NCBI GenBank assembly: GCA_963755085.1
Contig: CAVWIN010000029.1
Coordinates: 23,940-87,939, forward strand
Length of the DNA stretch: 64,000 nucleotides
Direction of reading: 5' to 3'
Origin: JACVRM01 sp963755085
GTDB taxonomy: Bacteria > Actinomycetota > Thermoleophilia > Gaiellales > Gaiellaceae
In this document: positions 50,917 through 59,109 of the stretch, one piece after another
How positions within the stretch are numbered: position 1 is the first letter of the stretch
Layout of the letters: each line of letters begins with the position of its first letter
Notes under the pieces: generated by a model
What the model was told of the DNA's origin: nothing
The model's input: the letters and a program-made list of their open reading frames with translations, nothing else
Databases searched by the model: none
Position numbers and translations under genes: made by a program

Positions 50917-53102
50917 CCATCGAGCTGCACGACCCGCACGCGACGCTCGGGGCGCACCCGATGGGCGGCGGCGTGGTCGTCCGTGCGTTCCGCCCCGGCG
51001 CGGTCTCCGTTGTCGCTCGCCCGGAGGGCCACGACCCGGTCGAGCTCGAACCGGCCGGCGAGCCGGGGCTGTTCGAGGGCGTCGTCGACGACGCCGGGCT
51101 GCCGCTCCGTTACGAGCTCGAGGTGCGCTACGCCGACGGCAACACCATCACCGTCCACGATCCATACGCCTTCGCGCCGACGCTCGGCGAGCTCGACCTG
51201 CACCTCGCCGGCGAGGGCCGCCACGAGGAGCTCTGGGACCGGCTCGGCGCGCACGTGCGCGAGGTCGACGACGTCACCGGCACCGCCTTCGCGCTCTGGG
51301 CGCCGAACGCGCACGCCATCAGCGTGGTCGGCGACTTCAACCTCTGGGATCCGCGCGTCCACCCGATGCGGTCGCTCGGGGCCACCGGGATCTGGGAGCT
51401 CTTCGTGCCCGAGGTGGCGCCCGGCGAGCGCTACAAGTTCGCCGTCCGGCGCGCGGACGGCTCGGTCGTCCTCAAGGCCGACCCGTACGCGCAGGCGGCC
51501 GAGGTGCCGCCGGCCAACGCCTCCATCGTCTTCGAGCCCGCCCACCAGTGGGCCGACAAGGCGTGGCTCCAGCGCCGCCGAGACGCGGCCGACGAGCTCC
51601 ACGCGATGCCGATGTCGATCTACGAGGTGCACCTCGGCTCCTGGCGGCGGAACCCGCTGGAGGGCAACCGCTCGCTGACGTACCTCGAGCTGGCTGACGA
51701 GCTCGCCGACTACGCCTCCGACCTCGGCTTCACGCACGTGGAGCTGCTGCCGGTGATGGAGCACCCGTTCTCCGGCTCGTGGGGCTACCAGGTGACCGGG
51801 TTCTACGCGCCCACCTCACGGTTCGGCTCGCCCGACGACTTTCGCGCGTTCGTCGACCGCCTGCACGAGCGCGGGCTCGGCGTCCTCCTCGACTGGGTGC
51901 CCGGCCATTTCCCGCGCGACGAGTGGGCACTCGCCCGCTTCGACGGCACCGCGCTCTACGAGCACGCCGACCCACGGCGCGGCGCGCACCCGGACTGGGG
52001 GACGCTCGTGTTCAACCATGGGCGCAGCGAGGTGCGGAACTTCCTGCTCTCGAACGCGCTCTTCTGGCTGCGCGAGTACCACGCCGACGGCCTGCGGGTC
52101 GACGCCGTCGCCTCGATGCTTTACCTCGACTACTCGCGCCAGGCGGGCGAGTGGGTGCCCAACCAGTACGGCGGCCGCGAGGACCTGGACGCGGTCTCGT
52201 TCCTCAAGGAGCTGAACGAGATGGTGTACGGCCGCGAGCCCGGCGTCATCTCCGCGGCCGAGGAGTCGACCGCCTGGCCGGGGGTCTCACGGCCGACCTA
52301 CCTCGGTGGGCTCGGCTTCGGCTTCAAATGGAACATGGGGTGGATGCACGACACGCTCGACTACATGCAGCGCGACCCGGTCTATCGGCGCTTCCACCAC
52401 CACACGCTGACGTTCAGCCTCGTCTACGCGTTCTCGGAGAACTTCATCCTCCCGCTTTCCCACGACGAGGTCGTGCACGGCAAGGGCTCGCTGCTGCAGA
52501 AGATGCCGGGGGACCGGTGGCAGCGGCTCGCGAACCTGCGCGCGCTCTACGGCTACATGTGGGCGCACCCCGGCAAGAAGCTGCTGTTCATGGGCGGCGA
52601 GCTCGCCCAGGAGCGCGAGTGGGACGTCGAGGGGTCGCTCGACTGGCACCTGCTCGAGCAGTCCGAGCACGCCGGGGTGCGCTCGCTCGTCCGTGACCTG
52701 AACCGGATCTACAAGGACGAGGCGGCGCTCTGGGAGGTCGACTTCGACCCGGCCGGGTTCCGATGGTTGGAACCAAATGATGCAAGTAACAACATCATCG
52801 CCTTCGCGCGCCTGGGCGCGGGGGAGACGCGGCCGGTCGTGTGCGTCTGCAACTTCTCGCCGGTGCCGCGCTCCGGCTATCGGGTCGGGATGCCGCGCGC
52901 CGGCGCCTGGCGCGAGCTGCTGAACAGCGACTCGTCGCTCTACGGCGGCTCCGACGTCGGCAACCAGGGCGCTGTCATCGCCGAGGGCGTGCCGTGGCAC
53001 GACCAGCCGTTCTCGGCGGAGATCACGCTGCCGCCGCTCGGGACGGTGTGGTTCGTCCCCGAGGACGAGCAGCCGGCCAGGCCGCCGGTTCAGCGCGTCT
53101 GA
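50913..53102 (+). CDS. glgB: 1,4-alpha-glucan branching enzyme
   Basis: A 729-residue GH13_9 enzyme that introduces alpha-1,6 branches into the glucan made by GlgE. An N-terminal carbohydrate-binding module (WAPNAHAISVVGDFNLWDPRVHPM) precedes the barrel, with IYEVHLGSWRR, LPVMEHPFSGSWGYQVTGFYAPTSRFG, the nucleophile Asp in GLRVDAVASMLYLDYSR, the acid/base Glu in ISAAEESTAWPGVS, and LPLSHDEVVHGKGSL. ATG 50913 overlaps the maltokinase stop by 4 nt. The stop codon abuts the stop of a convergent gene with no intervening base. It completes the operon. Confidence 0.96.
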   Translation: MTIELHDPHATLGAHPMGGGVVVRAFRPGAVSVVARPEGHDPVELEPAGEPGLFEGVVDDAGLPLRYELEVRYADGNTITVHDPYAFAPTLGELDLHLAGEGRHEELWDRLGAHVREVDDVTGTAFALWAPNAHAISVVGDFNLWDPRVHPMRSLGATGIWELFVPEVAPGERYKFAVRRADGSVVLKADPYAQAAEVPPANASIVFEPAHQWADKAWLQRRRDAADELHAMPMSIYEVHLGSWRRNPLEGNRSLTYLELADELADYASDLGFTHVELLPVMEHPFSGSWGYQVTGFYAPTSRFGSPDDFRAFVDRLHERGLGVLLDWVPGHFPRDEWALARFDGTALYEHADPRRGAHPDWGTLVFNHGRSEVRNFLLSNALFWLREYHADGLRVDAVASMLYLDYSRQAGEWVPNQYGGREDLDAVSFLKELNEMVYGREPGVISAAEESTAWPGVSRPTYLGGLGFGFKWNMGWMHDTLDYMQRDPVYRRFHHHTLTFSLVYAFSENFILPLSHDEVVHGKGSLLQKMPGDRWQRLANLRALYGYMWAHPGKKLLFMGGELAQEREWDVEGSLDWHLLEQSEHAGVRSLVRDLNRIYKDEAALWEVDFDPAGFRWLEPNDASNNIIAFARLGAGETRPVVCVCNFSPVPRSGYRVGMPRAGAWRELLNSDSSLYGGSDVGNQGAVIAEGVPWHDQPFSAEITLPPLGTVWFVPEDEQPARPPVQRV

Positions 53103-54059
53103 TCAGGCCGCGCGCCGGTCGGTCCACCAGCCGGCGAAGCCGATCAGCGTGATCGCGGCGGCCGCGAAGAGCCCCGTCTCCACGAGCTGCATCGTCCAGA
53201 ACCGGCTCGCGGGCTCGAAGACCGCATGCGTGAACCCCGGGTGGAAGTTCCCGAAAAGGCAGCCCTTCACGTTGCCGCCGCCCTTCGCGCACGCTTCGAC
53301 CTGCGCACGCGTCACGTGCGGTTGCACGAGGTGTCCGAAGCGGTCGCTCGGGCCTTCCGTGATCACCCACGCGTTCCGCAGGCCCGGCGGGTCGGGCGCG
53401 CTCGCTTTCCAGGTCAGCACCCGCGCCGGGACGAGGCGCTGGCGAAGCCAGAAGTCGCCGAACAGCCGGACCGCGAAGTACGCGCCGAACGCGACGAGGA
53501 CGGCAGGCGCTGCGCGGCGCCAGACCACGCCGATCGCGAGCGCCAGCCCGAGCGCGAACAGCGTGTAGCCGATCGGGACGATGCCGACCGAGTCGAACAC
53601 GCTGTTGTCCATGCGCCCTTCCACGCGGACGAGCGGCTGCCGCCACCAGGTGATGAACTCGATGAACACGAGCGACGCTGCGAGCGCGACCCCGACCGCG
53701 AAGCCGAGCTTCGTGACGATCCAGCGGCGCGGCGAGACGCTCTGCGTCCAGTCGAGCCGGTACGTGCCGTGCTCGAGCTGGAGGACGAACGGTGCGGCCA
53801 GCAGGACGCCGATGATGCCGGGAAGCAGCGTGAGCCAGGCGACGAGGTTCCCCAGCCGATCGAATTGCGACGTGAACGAGTGGACGACCTCGTCGCACGC
53901 CGGCGAGGTGTGTGCGCCGACACACGCTGCGACGCCGTCGTGGTCGTACGCCGACGCCATGTGGAGGCCCGAGGGGACGAGCGCCACCGCGACGATGGCG
54001 ATGATCAGGGCGGCGACGATCGTCTCGGCGCGCTGCTCGCGCCAGCTCACCCAGATCAT
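53103..54059 (-). CDS. ABC exporter permease
   Basis: A 318-residue membrane protein with about six helices. It starts with ISWREQR-like WVSWREQRAETIVAALIIAIVAVALVP, and has LQLEHGTYRLDWTQSVSPRRWIVTKLG, which is recurrent in actinobacterial permeases placed next to YtrA-type regulators, plus a large extracytoplasmic loop with several Cys. It pairs with the ATPase upstream (4-nt overlap). Related exporters respond to cell-wall antibiotics or handle peptides, but the substrate here is unknown. It converges tail to tail on glgB with abutting stops. Confidence 0.8.
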   Translation of the reverse strand: MIWVSWREQRAETIVAALIIAIVAVALVPSGLHMASAYDHDGVAACVGAHTSPACDEVVHSFTSQFDRLGNLVAWLTLLPGIIGVLLAAPFVLQLEHGTYRLDWTQSVSPRRWIVTKLGFAVGVALAASLVFIEFITWWRQPLVRVEGRMDNSVFDSVGIVPIGYTLFALGLALAIGVVWRRAAPAVLVAFGAYFAVRLFGDFWLRQRLVPARVLTWKASAPDPPGLRNAWVITEGPSDRFGHLVQPHVTRAQVEACAKGGGNVKGCLFGNFHPGFTHAVFEPASRFWTMQLVETGLFAAAAITLIGFAGWWTDRRAA

Positions 54060-54963
54060 CGCGCCATCGCCTCGTCGAGCTGCATGGCGGGGGCGGGCTG
54101 CGCGTCGGGGTAGCCCAGGTACGCGAGCACGATCTCCTCGAGATCGACCTCGTGCACCTCCCAGCGCGCGTCGTACACCCGCGTGGTCGACCGTACGAGG
54201 AGGGACGTCTGCCGTTCGGTGTGCCGCTCGCGAATGACGTCGTGCGCACCGGCCACGGACGCCGGCTCCGAGCGCGCCCGGTCAGCAGCCGGTGCTGGGC
54301 GAGGATGTCGTCGATCTCGCCGACGAGCTGGGTACGAGCGTGGGAGAGGATGACGAGGTGGTCGCAGACCCGCTCGAGGTCGGCGAGGATGTGCGACGAC
54401 AGGATCACGCTGATCTCGGCCTCGCTGACCACCTCGAGCACCGTGTTCATGAACTCGCGCCGTGCCAGGGGATCGAGCGACGCCACGGGCTCGTCGAGGA
54501 TCAGCAGCTCCGGCCGCTTGGCAAGCGCAAGCGTGAGCGCGACCTGCGTCTGCTCGCCGCCCGAGAGCTTCCCGATCTTGCGGTCGAGGGGCAGGCCGAG
54601 ACCGTCGATGCGCGCGTGGGCCAGGTCGTCGTCCCAGCTCGGGTTGAGCCGCTGCCCGAGCTTCAGGATGTCGCGCACCGTGAACCTGCGATGCAGAGGG
54701 TGGTCCTGCGCGACGAACGCGACGCGCGGGAGCAAGGCGTTCGCCTCGTCGCGCGGCACGTGGCCGAGCACGCGAAGGTCGCCGGTCGTCGGCCTGATGA
54801 GGCCGACGGCGAGCTGGAGCAGCGTCGTCTTGCCGGCGCCGTTCGGGCCGACCAGCGCCGTCACGCTGCCGACCGGGATGTCGAGCGTGCAGTCGCGAAG
54901 CGCCCAGGTGGAGCCGAAGCGCTTCCCAAGCGCGCGGGCGGAGAGGGCGGTCTCGCCGCTCAT
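54056..54963 (-). pseudogene. ABC exporter ATPase (frameshifted near the C-terminus)
   Basis: A YtrB/BcrA-type ATPase with Walker A GPNGAGKTTLL, Q-loop FVAQDHPLHRR, signature LSGGEQTQVAL, Walker B LLILDEPVASLD and switch LSSHILADLERV. The reading frame continues with HARTQLVGEIDDILAQHRLLTG, then breaks near 54280. The expected C-terminal segment VAGAHDVIRERHTERQTSLLVRSTTRVYDARWEVHEVDLEEIVLAYLG is in another frame and ends at 54056. Its sequence is intact, so an indel error is likely. The start ATG 54963 overlaps the GntR gene by 4 nt. The restored length is about 302 residues. Confidence 0.82.
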
Positions 54964-55361
54964 GCGACCCTCGAGATCGTGGCGGGCCGGAGCGTGTCGG
55001 AGAGAAGTGCCGCGATGGCGTCGTCGTCGAGGCCCGCAGTGCGCGCGCGCGTGACCCAGCGTTCGATCGCCGTGCGCAGCTCCTTCACGTCGTCGGGCGG
55101 GAACGGGGCGGCGCCGTCGGCGACGAACGTTCCGACGCCGCGACGGCCCTCTACGAGGCCTTCGAGGTCGAGCTCGCGATAGGCGCGCAGCACCGTGTTG
55201 GGGTTGATCGTCAGGCTGCGCACGACTTCCTTCACGGTCGGGAGCTGGTCGCCGGGCTGCAGGATCCCGAGCCGGATCGCTTGCCGGACCTGTTGGACGA
55301 GCTGGAGGTACGTCGGGACTCCGGAACGGACCTCGAGGTGGAACTCGATCACTTCTTCCAC
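54960..55361 (-). CDS. GntR-family (YtrA-type) transcriptional regulator
   Basis: A 133-residue regulator. Residues 10-75 are the GntR winged helix (GVPTYLQLVQQVRQAIRLGILQPGDQLPTVKEVVRSLTINPNTVLRAYRELDLEGLVEGRRGVGTFV). The C-terminus has only about 45 helical residues, as in the YtrA subfamily, which has no large ligand domain. It is first in an operon with the ABC exporter and very likely represses it through the palindrome at 55374-55395. It starts at GTG 55361 with AAAGG before it. Confidence 0.92.
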   Translation of the reverse strand: MEEVIEFHLEVRSGVPTYLQLVQQVRQAIRLGILQPGDQLPTVKEVVRSLTINPNTVLRAYRELDLEGLVEGRRGVGTFVADGAAPFPPDDVKELRTAIERWVTRARTAGLDDDAIAALLSDTLRPATISRVA

Positions 55362-55373
55362 CGCCTTTGACGC

Positions 55374-55395
55374 TTTATCTAGTGAACTAGATAAA
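55374..55395 (-). promoter_or_regulatory. GntR operator: perfect inverted repeat
   Basis: TTTATCTAG and CTAGATAAA flank a 4-nt spacer (TGAA), a perfect 9-bp palindrome, 12 bp before the GntR start. It is AT-rich in a GC-rich region and overlaps the likely -10 area. This is the expected autoregulatory site of the YtrA-type regulator. Confidence 0.8.
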
Positions 55396-55449
55396 TAGCT
55401 GTCGCCGGCTCAGGTGTCAAGGGTCGGATTCCGGGGCCTGGCTCGCGGG

Positions 55450-55455
55450 TAGAGT
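55450..55455 (+). promoter_or_regulatory. -10 box of a leaderless promoter
   Basis: TAGAGT ends 7 nt before TTG 55463 of treZ. No ribosome binding site lies between. The same hexamer precedes the permease at 18511. Confidence 0.45.
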
Positions 55456-55462
55456 CGGCCAC

Positions 55463-56992
55463 TTGCCGGCACCAGCAGCACTCGGGCGGCCCTTCGGGGC
55501 CGCTCCCGTTGAGGGGGGCGTGGAGTTCCGCGTCTGGGCACCGAACGCCACGCGCGCCGCCGTCCGCGTGGGCACGCGCGACCACGACCTGGTGTCGGCC
55601 GGCGACGGCGTCTGGGAGGCGATTGTCGAGGCCGGCCCGGGCGACGACTACCTCTACGTCCTCGACGGGCAGGCGTGGCCCGACCCGTGCTCGCGCTTCC
55701 AGCCGGAGGGCATCCGCGGCCCGTCGCAGGTCGTCGACCCGAGCCGCTTCGGCTGGACGGACGCCGACTGGAACGGCGTCGCGCTCGATGACCTCGTCAT
55801 CTACGAGCTGCATGTCGGCACGTTCTCGGAGCAGGGCACGTTCGACGGCGTTATCCCGTACCTCGACGGCCTGCGCGAGCTGGGCGTGACCGCGATCGAG
55901 CTGATGCCCGTCGCGACCTTCCCGGGCGGTCGGGGCTGGGGCTACGACGGCGTGTACGCGTATGCGCCGCACCCCGCCTACGGCGGCCCGGACGGGCTCG
56001 CGCGCCTCATTGACGGCGCCCACGCGGCCGGCCTGGGCGTCCTGCTCGACGTCGTCTACAACCACATCGGCCCCGGCTCCGAGGCGATCGGCGCCTACGG
56101 CCCGTATTTCACGGACCGCCACCACACGTTCTGGGGCGACGCAATGAACTACGCGGAGGACGGCGTTCGCGAGTGGGCGATCCAGAACGCATGCATGTGG
56201 GTCCGTGACTACCACCTCGACGGCCTGCGCCTCGACGCCACGCACACGATCTTCGACGAGCGCCCCCACCACGTCCTGGCCGAGCTCGCCGAGCGCGTGC
56301 GCGCCGAGCGGCCCCGGACGCTGGTCACGTCGGAGATGGCGGTCGGCGACCTGCGGCCGATCGAGGCCTGGGGCCACGACGCGCAGTGGGCGGACGAGCT
56401 CCACCACCACCTGCACGTTCTGCTCACTGGCGAGCGCGACGGCTACTACGCCGGGTTCGGGTCGGGCGAAGGGCTCGCCGCCCAGTTCGAACGCCGCCCG
56501 CCCGAGCGGGTCATCGTCTGCTCGCAGGACCACGACCAGGTCGGCAACCGCGCGCTCGGCGATCGCCCCGCCGAGGATGAGTTGCGGATCCGCGCGCTGG
56601 TCGTGCTCTTCGCGCCGGAGACGCCGCTGCTCTTCATGGGCGAGGAGTACGGCGAGCGGCGCCCGTTCCAGTTCTTCACCGACCACATCGACCCGGCGAT
56701 CGCCGAGGCCACGCGCCGGGGGCGGCGCAAGGAGTTCGAGTCGTTCACCGCCTTCTCCGGCGAGAGCATCCCCGACCCGCAGCATCCCGAGACGTTCGGG
56801 CGGTCGAAGCTGTCGCACCAGGGCGATGCCGCGCTGCGCGAGCTGTATCGCGAGCTGATCGCGCTCCGCCGCGAGCTGCCGCGCGAGGCCGAGGCGAGCT
56901 GGGACGAGCCGAGCCGGACGCTTACCGTGTGCCGCGGCGCCGTCACGCTCGTTGCCGACTTCGCGGCGAAGACGGCCGAGCTGCGGAGATGA
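55463..56992 (+). CDS. treZ: Malto-oligosyltrehalose trehalohydrolase
   Basis: A 509-residue GH13_10 enzyme that releases trehalose from the end of maltooligosyltrehalose. The N-terminal domain has GVEFRVWAPNATRAAVRV; the barrel has LVIYELHVGTFSEQGTFDGVI, ELMPVATFPGGRGWGYDGVYAYAPHPAYGGPDGL, the nucleophile Asp in LDGLRLDATHTI, the acid/base Glu in LVTSEMAVGDLRP, and CSQDHDQVGNRALGDR. RRPFQFFTDHIDP is a TreZ-specific stretch. The TTG at 55463 has no ribosome binding site, in line with a leaderless transcript; a GTG at 55519 is less likely because it would remove the first beta strand. The stop overlaps glgX by 4 nt. Confidence 0.93.
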   Translation: MPAPAALGRPFGAAPVEGGVEFRVWAPNATRAAVRVGTRDHDLVSAGDGVWEAIVEAGPGDDYLYVLDGQAWPDPCSRFQPEGIRGPSQVVDPSRFGWTDADWNGVALDDLVIYELHVGTFSEQGTFDGVIPYLDGLRELGVTAIELMPVATFPGGRGWGYDGVYAYAPHPAYGGPDGLARLIDGAHAAGLGVLLDVVYNHIGPGSEAIGAYGPYFTDRHHTFWGDAMNYAEDGVREWAIQNACMWVRDYHLDGLRLDATHTIFDERPHHVLAELAERVRAERPRTLVTSEMAVGDLRPIEAWGHDAQWADELHHHLHVLLTGERDGYYAGFGSGEGLAAQFERRPPERVIVCSQDHDQVGNRALGDRPAEDELRIRALVVLFAPETPLLFMGEEYGERRPFQFFTDHIDPAIAEATRRGRRKEFESFTAFSGESIPDPQHPETFGRSKLSHQGDAALRELYRELIALRRELPREAEASWDEPSRTLTVCRGAVTLVADFAAKTAELRR

Positions 56993-59109
56993 GCGCCCCG
57001 GTATGGCCGGGGAAGCCGTTCCCGCTCGGAGCCATGTGGGACGGCAACGGGACGAACTTCTCGCTCTTCTCCGAGAACGCCGAGCGCGTCCAGCTTTGCC
57101 TGTTCGACCGCGAGGACACGGAGACGTGCGTCGAGCTCACCGAGCGCACCGCCTGGAACTGGCACGGCTACGTGCCCGGGATCGGCCCCGGCCAGCGCTA
57201 CGGCTACCGCGTCCACGGCCCGTACGCGCCGGAGCAGGGCCACCGCTTCAATCCCGCCAAGCTGCTCATCGACCCCTACGCCAAGGCGGTCGAGGGGCCG
57301 ATCCGCTACGGGGCCGCGAGCACCCTTCCGTACCTGCCCAACGGCAGCGACGACGCCGACCTGCACATCGACGAGAGCGACGACGCGGCGGCGATCCCGA
57401 AGTCGATCGTCGTCGACGAGACCTTCGACTGGGAAGGCGACGAGTGGCGCCGCCCGCGCGTGCCCTGGCACGAGACCGTCATCTACGAGGTGCACGTCAA
57501 GGGCTTCACCAAGCTCCACACGGGCGTGCGCGAGGACCTGCGCGGCACGTACGCCGGGCTCGCGTCCGAGGCGTCGATCGCGCATATGAAGTCGCTCGGC
57601 GTCACCACCGTCGAGCTGCTGCCGGTGCACCACATCGCCGACGAGCAGTTCCTCGCCGAGCGCGGCCTGACGAACTACTGGGGCTACAGCTCGATCGGCT
57701 TCCTCGCCCCGCACGCACTCTACGCGGCGACCGGCACGAAAGGCGAGCAGGTGCTCGAGTTCAAGGGCATGGTGAAGGCGCTGCACGCGGCCGGCCTCGA
57801 GGTGATCCTCGACGTCGTCTACAACCACACGGGCGAGGGCAACCACCTCGGGCCGATGCTCTCCTTCAAGGGCGTCGACAACGCCTCGTACTACCGCCTC
57901 GTCCCCGACGAGCGCCGCTTCTACATGGACTTCACCGGCACCGGCAACAGCCTCAACCCGGTGCACCCGAGCGTGCTGCGGCTGATCATGGACTCGCTGC
58001 GCTACTTCGCCATGGACTGCCACGTCGACGGGTTCCGCTTCGACCTCGCGTCGGCGCTCGCGCGCGAGTTCTACGACGTCGACCGCCTGGCCTCGTTCTT
58101 CGACGTCATCCACCAGGACCCGGTGCTCTCGCAGGTCAAGCTGATCGCCGAGCCCTGGGACGTCGGCCCGGGCGGCTACCAGGTCGGCAACTTTCCGGTG
58201 CTCTGGACGGAGTGGAACGGCCTCTACCGCGACACGATGCGGGACTTCTGGCGCGGGGGCGCCAGCGTCGCCGACTTCGCGACGCGCGCGACCGGCTCGA
58301 GCGACCTGTACCAGGCGGACGGCCGCACGCCCTACGCGTCGATCAACTTCATGACCGCCCACGACGGCTTCACGCTCTGGGACCTGACCGCCTACAACGA
58401 GAAGCACAACGAGGCGAACGGCGAGGGCAACCGCGACGGAACCGACGACAACCGCACCTGGAACTGCGGCGTCGAGGGCGAGACGGACGATGCAGAGATC
58501 AACGCGCTGCGCATGCGGCAGCGGCGCAACTTCCTGACGACGCTGTTCCTCTCGCAGGGCGTGCCGATGCTGCTCGCCGGCGACGAGATCGGCCGCACCC
58601 AGCACGGCAACAACAACGCCTGGTGCCAGGACAACGAGCTCTCGTGGTTCAACTGGGACCTCGACCCCGACCGCAAGTCGCTGCTCGAGTTCACGCGGAA
58701 GGTCATCCGCTTCCGCTCCGAGCACCCGATCTTCCGGCGCGCCCGCTTCCTCGAGGGCCGCGCCGTCGGCGACTCGCCGCTGCCGGATAGCTGGTGGTTC
58801 CGGCCGGACGGCCGCCGCATGACGCGCCGCGACTGGCAGTGGGCGGAGGGGCATCGCCTCGGCCTGTTCCTGAACGGGGACGCGATCAACGAGCTGACGC
58901 CGGACGGAGAGCGCATCGTCGACGACTCGTTCGTCCTGCTCTTCAACGCGTTCCACGAGCCGGTCGTCTTCACGCTCCCGCCGCCGCGCTTCGGCCGGCG
59001 CTGGACGCTCGAGCTCTCCACGGCCGACGGTGAGGTGGGGGAGGTGTTCCCGGCGCGCGGCCTCGTTCCGCTCGAGGGCCGCTCGACCGTCGTGCTGCGC
59101 CGGCTGTGA
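56989..59109 (+). CDS. glgX: Glycogen debranching enzyme (TreX/GlgX)
   Basis: A 706-residue GH13_11 isoamylase-type enzyme that removes alpha-1,6 branches and provides linear chains for TreY. The sequence starts VWPGKPFPLGAMWDGNGTNFSLFSENAERVQLCLFD, a family hallmark, then IYEVHVKGFTKLH, the barrel with Asp in VDGFRFDLASALAREFY, acid/base Glu in KLIAEPWDVGPGGYQVGNFP and NFMTAHDGFTLWDLTAYNEKHNEANGE. ATG 56989 sits inside the treZ stop. The C-terminal FNAFHEPVVFTLPP is typical. The stop overlaps treY by 4 nt. Confidence 0.95.
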   Translation: MSAPVWPGKPFPLGAMWDGNGTNFSLFSENAERVQLCLFDREDTETCVELTERTAWNWHGYVPGIGPGQRYGYRVHGPYAPEQGHRFNPAKLLIDPYAKAVEGPIRYGAASTLPYLPNGSDDADLHIDESDDAAAIPKSIVVDETFDWEGDEWRRPRVPWHETVIYEVHVKGFTKLHTGVREDLRGTYAGLASEASIAHMKSLGVTTVELLPVHHIADEQFLAERGLTNYWGYSSIGFLAPHALYAATGTKGEQVLEFKGMVKALHAAGLEVILDVVYNHTGEGNHLGPMLSFKGVDNASYYRLVPDERRFYMDFTGTGNSLNPVHPSVLRLIMDSLRYFAMDCHVDGFRFDLASALAREFYDVDRLASFFDVIHQDPVLSQVKLIAEPWDVGPGGYQVGNFPVLWTEWNGLYRDTMRDFWRGGASVADFATRATGSSDLYQADGRTPYASINFMTAHDGFTLWDLTAYNEKHNEANGEGNRDGTDDNRTWNCGVEGETDDAEINALRMRQRRNFLTTLFLSQGVPMLLAGDEIGRTQHGNNNAWCQDNELSWFNWDLDPDRKSLLEFTRKVIRFRSEHPIFRRARFLEGRAVGDSPLPDSWWFRPDGRRMTRRDWQWAEGHRLGLFLNGDAINELTPDGERIVDDSFVLLFNAFHEPVVFTLPPPRFGRRWTLELSTADGEVGEVFPARGLVPLEGRSTVVLRRL

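Noticed and set aside
56446..58956. An 836-codon minus-strand open frame across treZ and glgX
   Set aside because: It crosses two well-supported genes on the other strand, has no family motif and consists of Val/Glu/Arg/Asp runs. It results from low stop-codon density at high GC.
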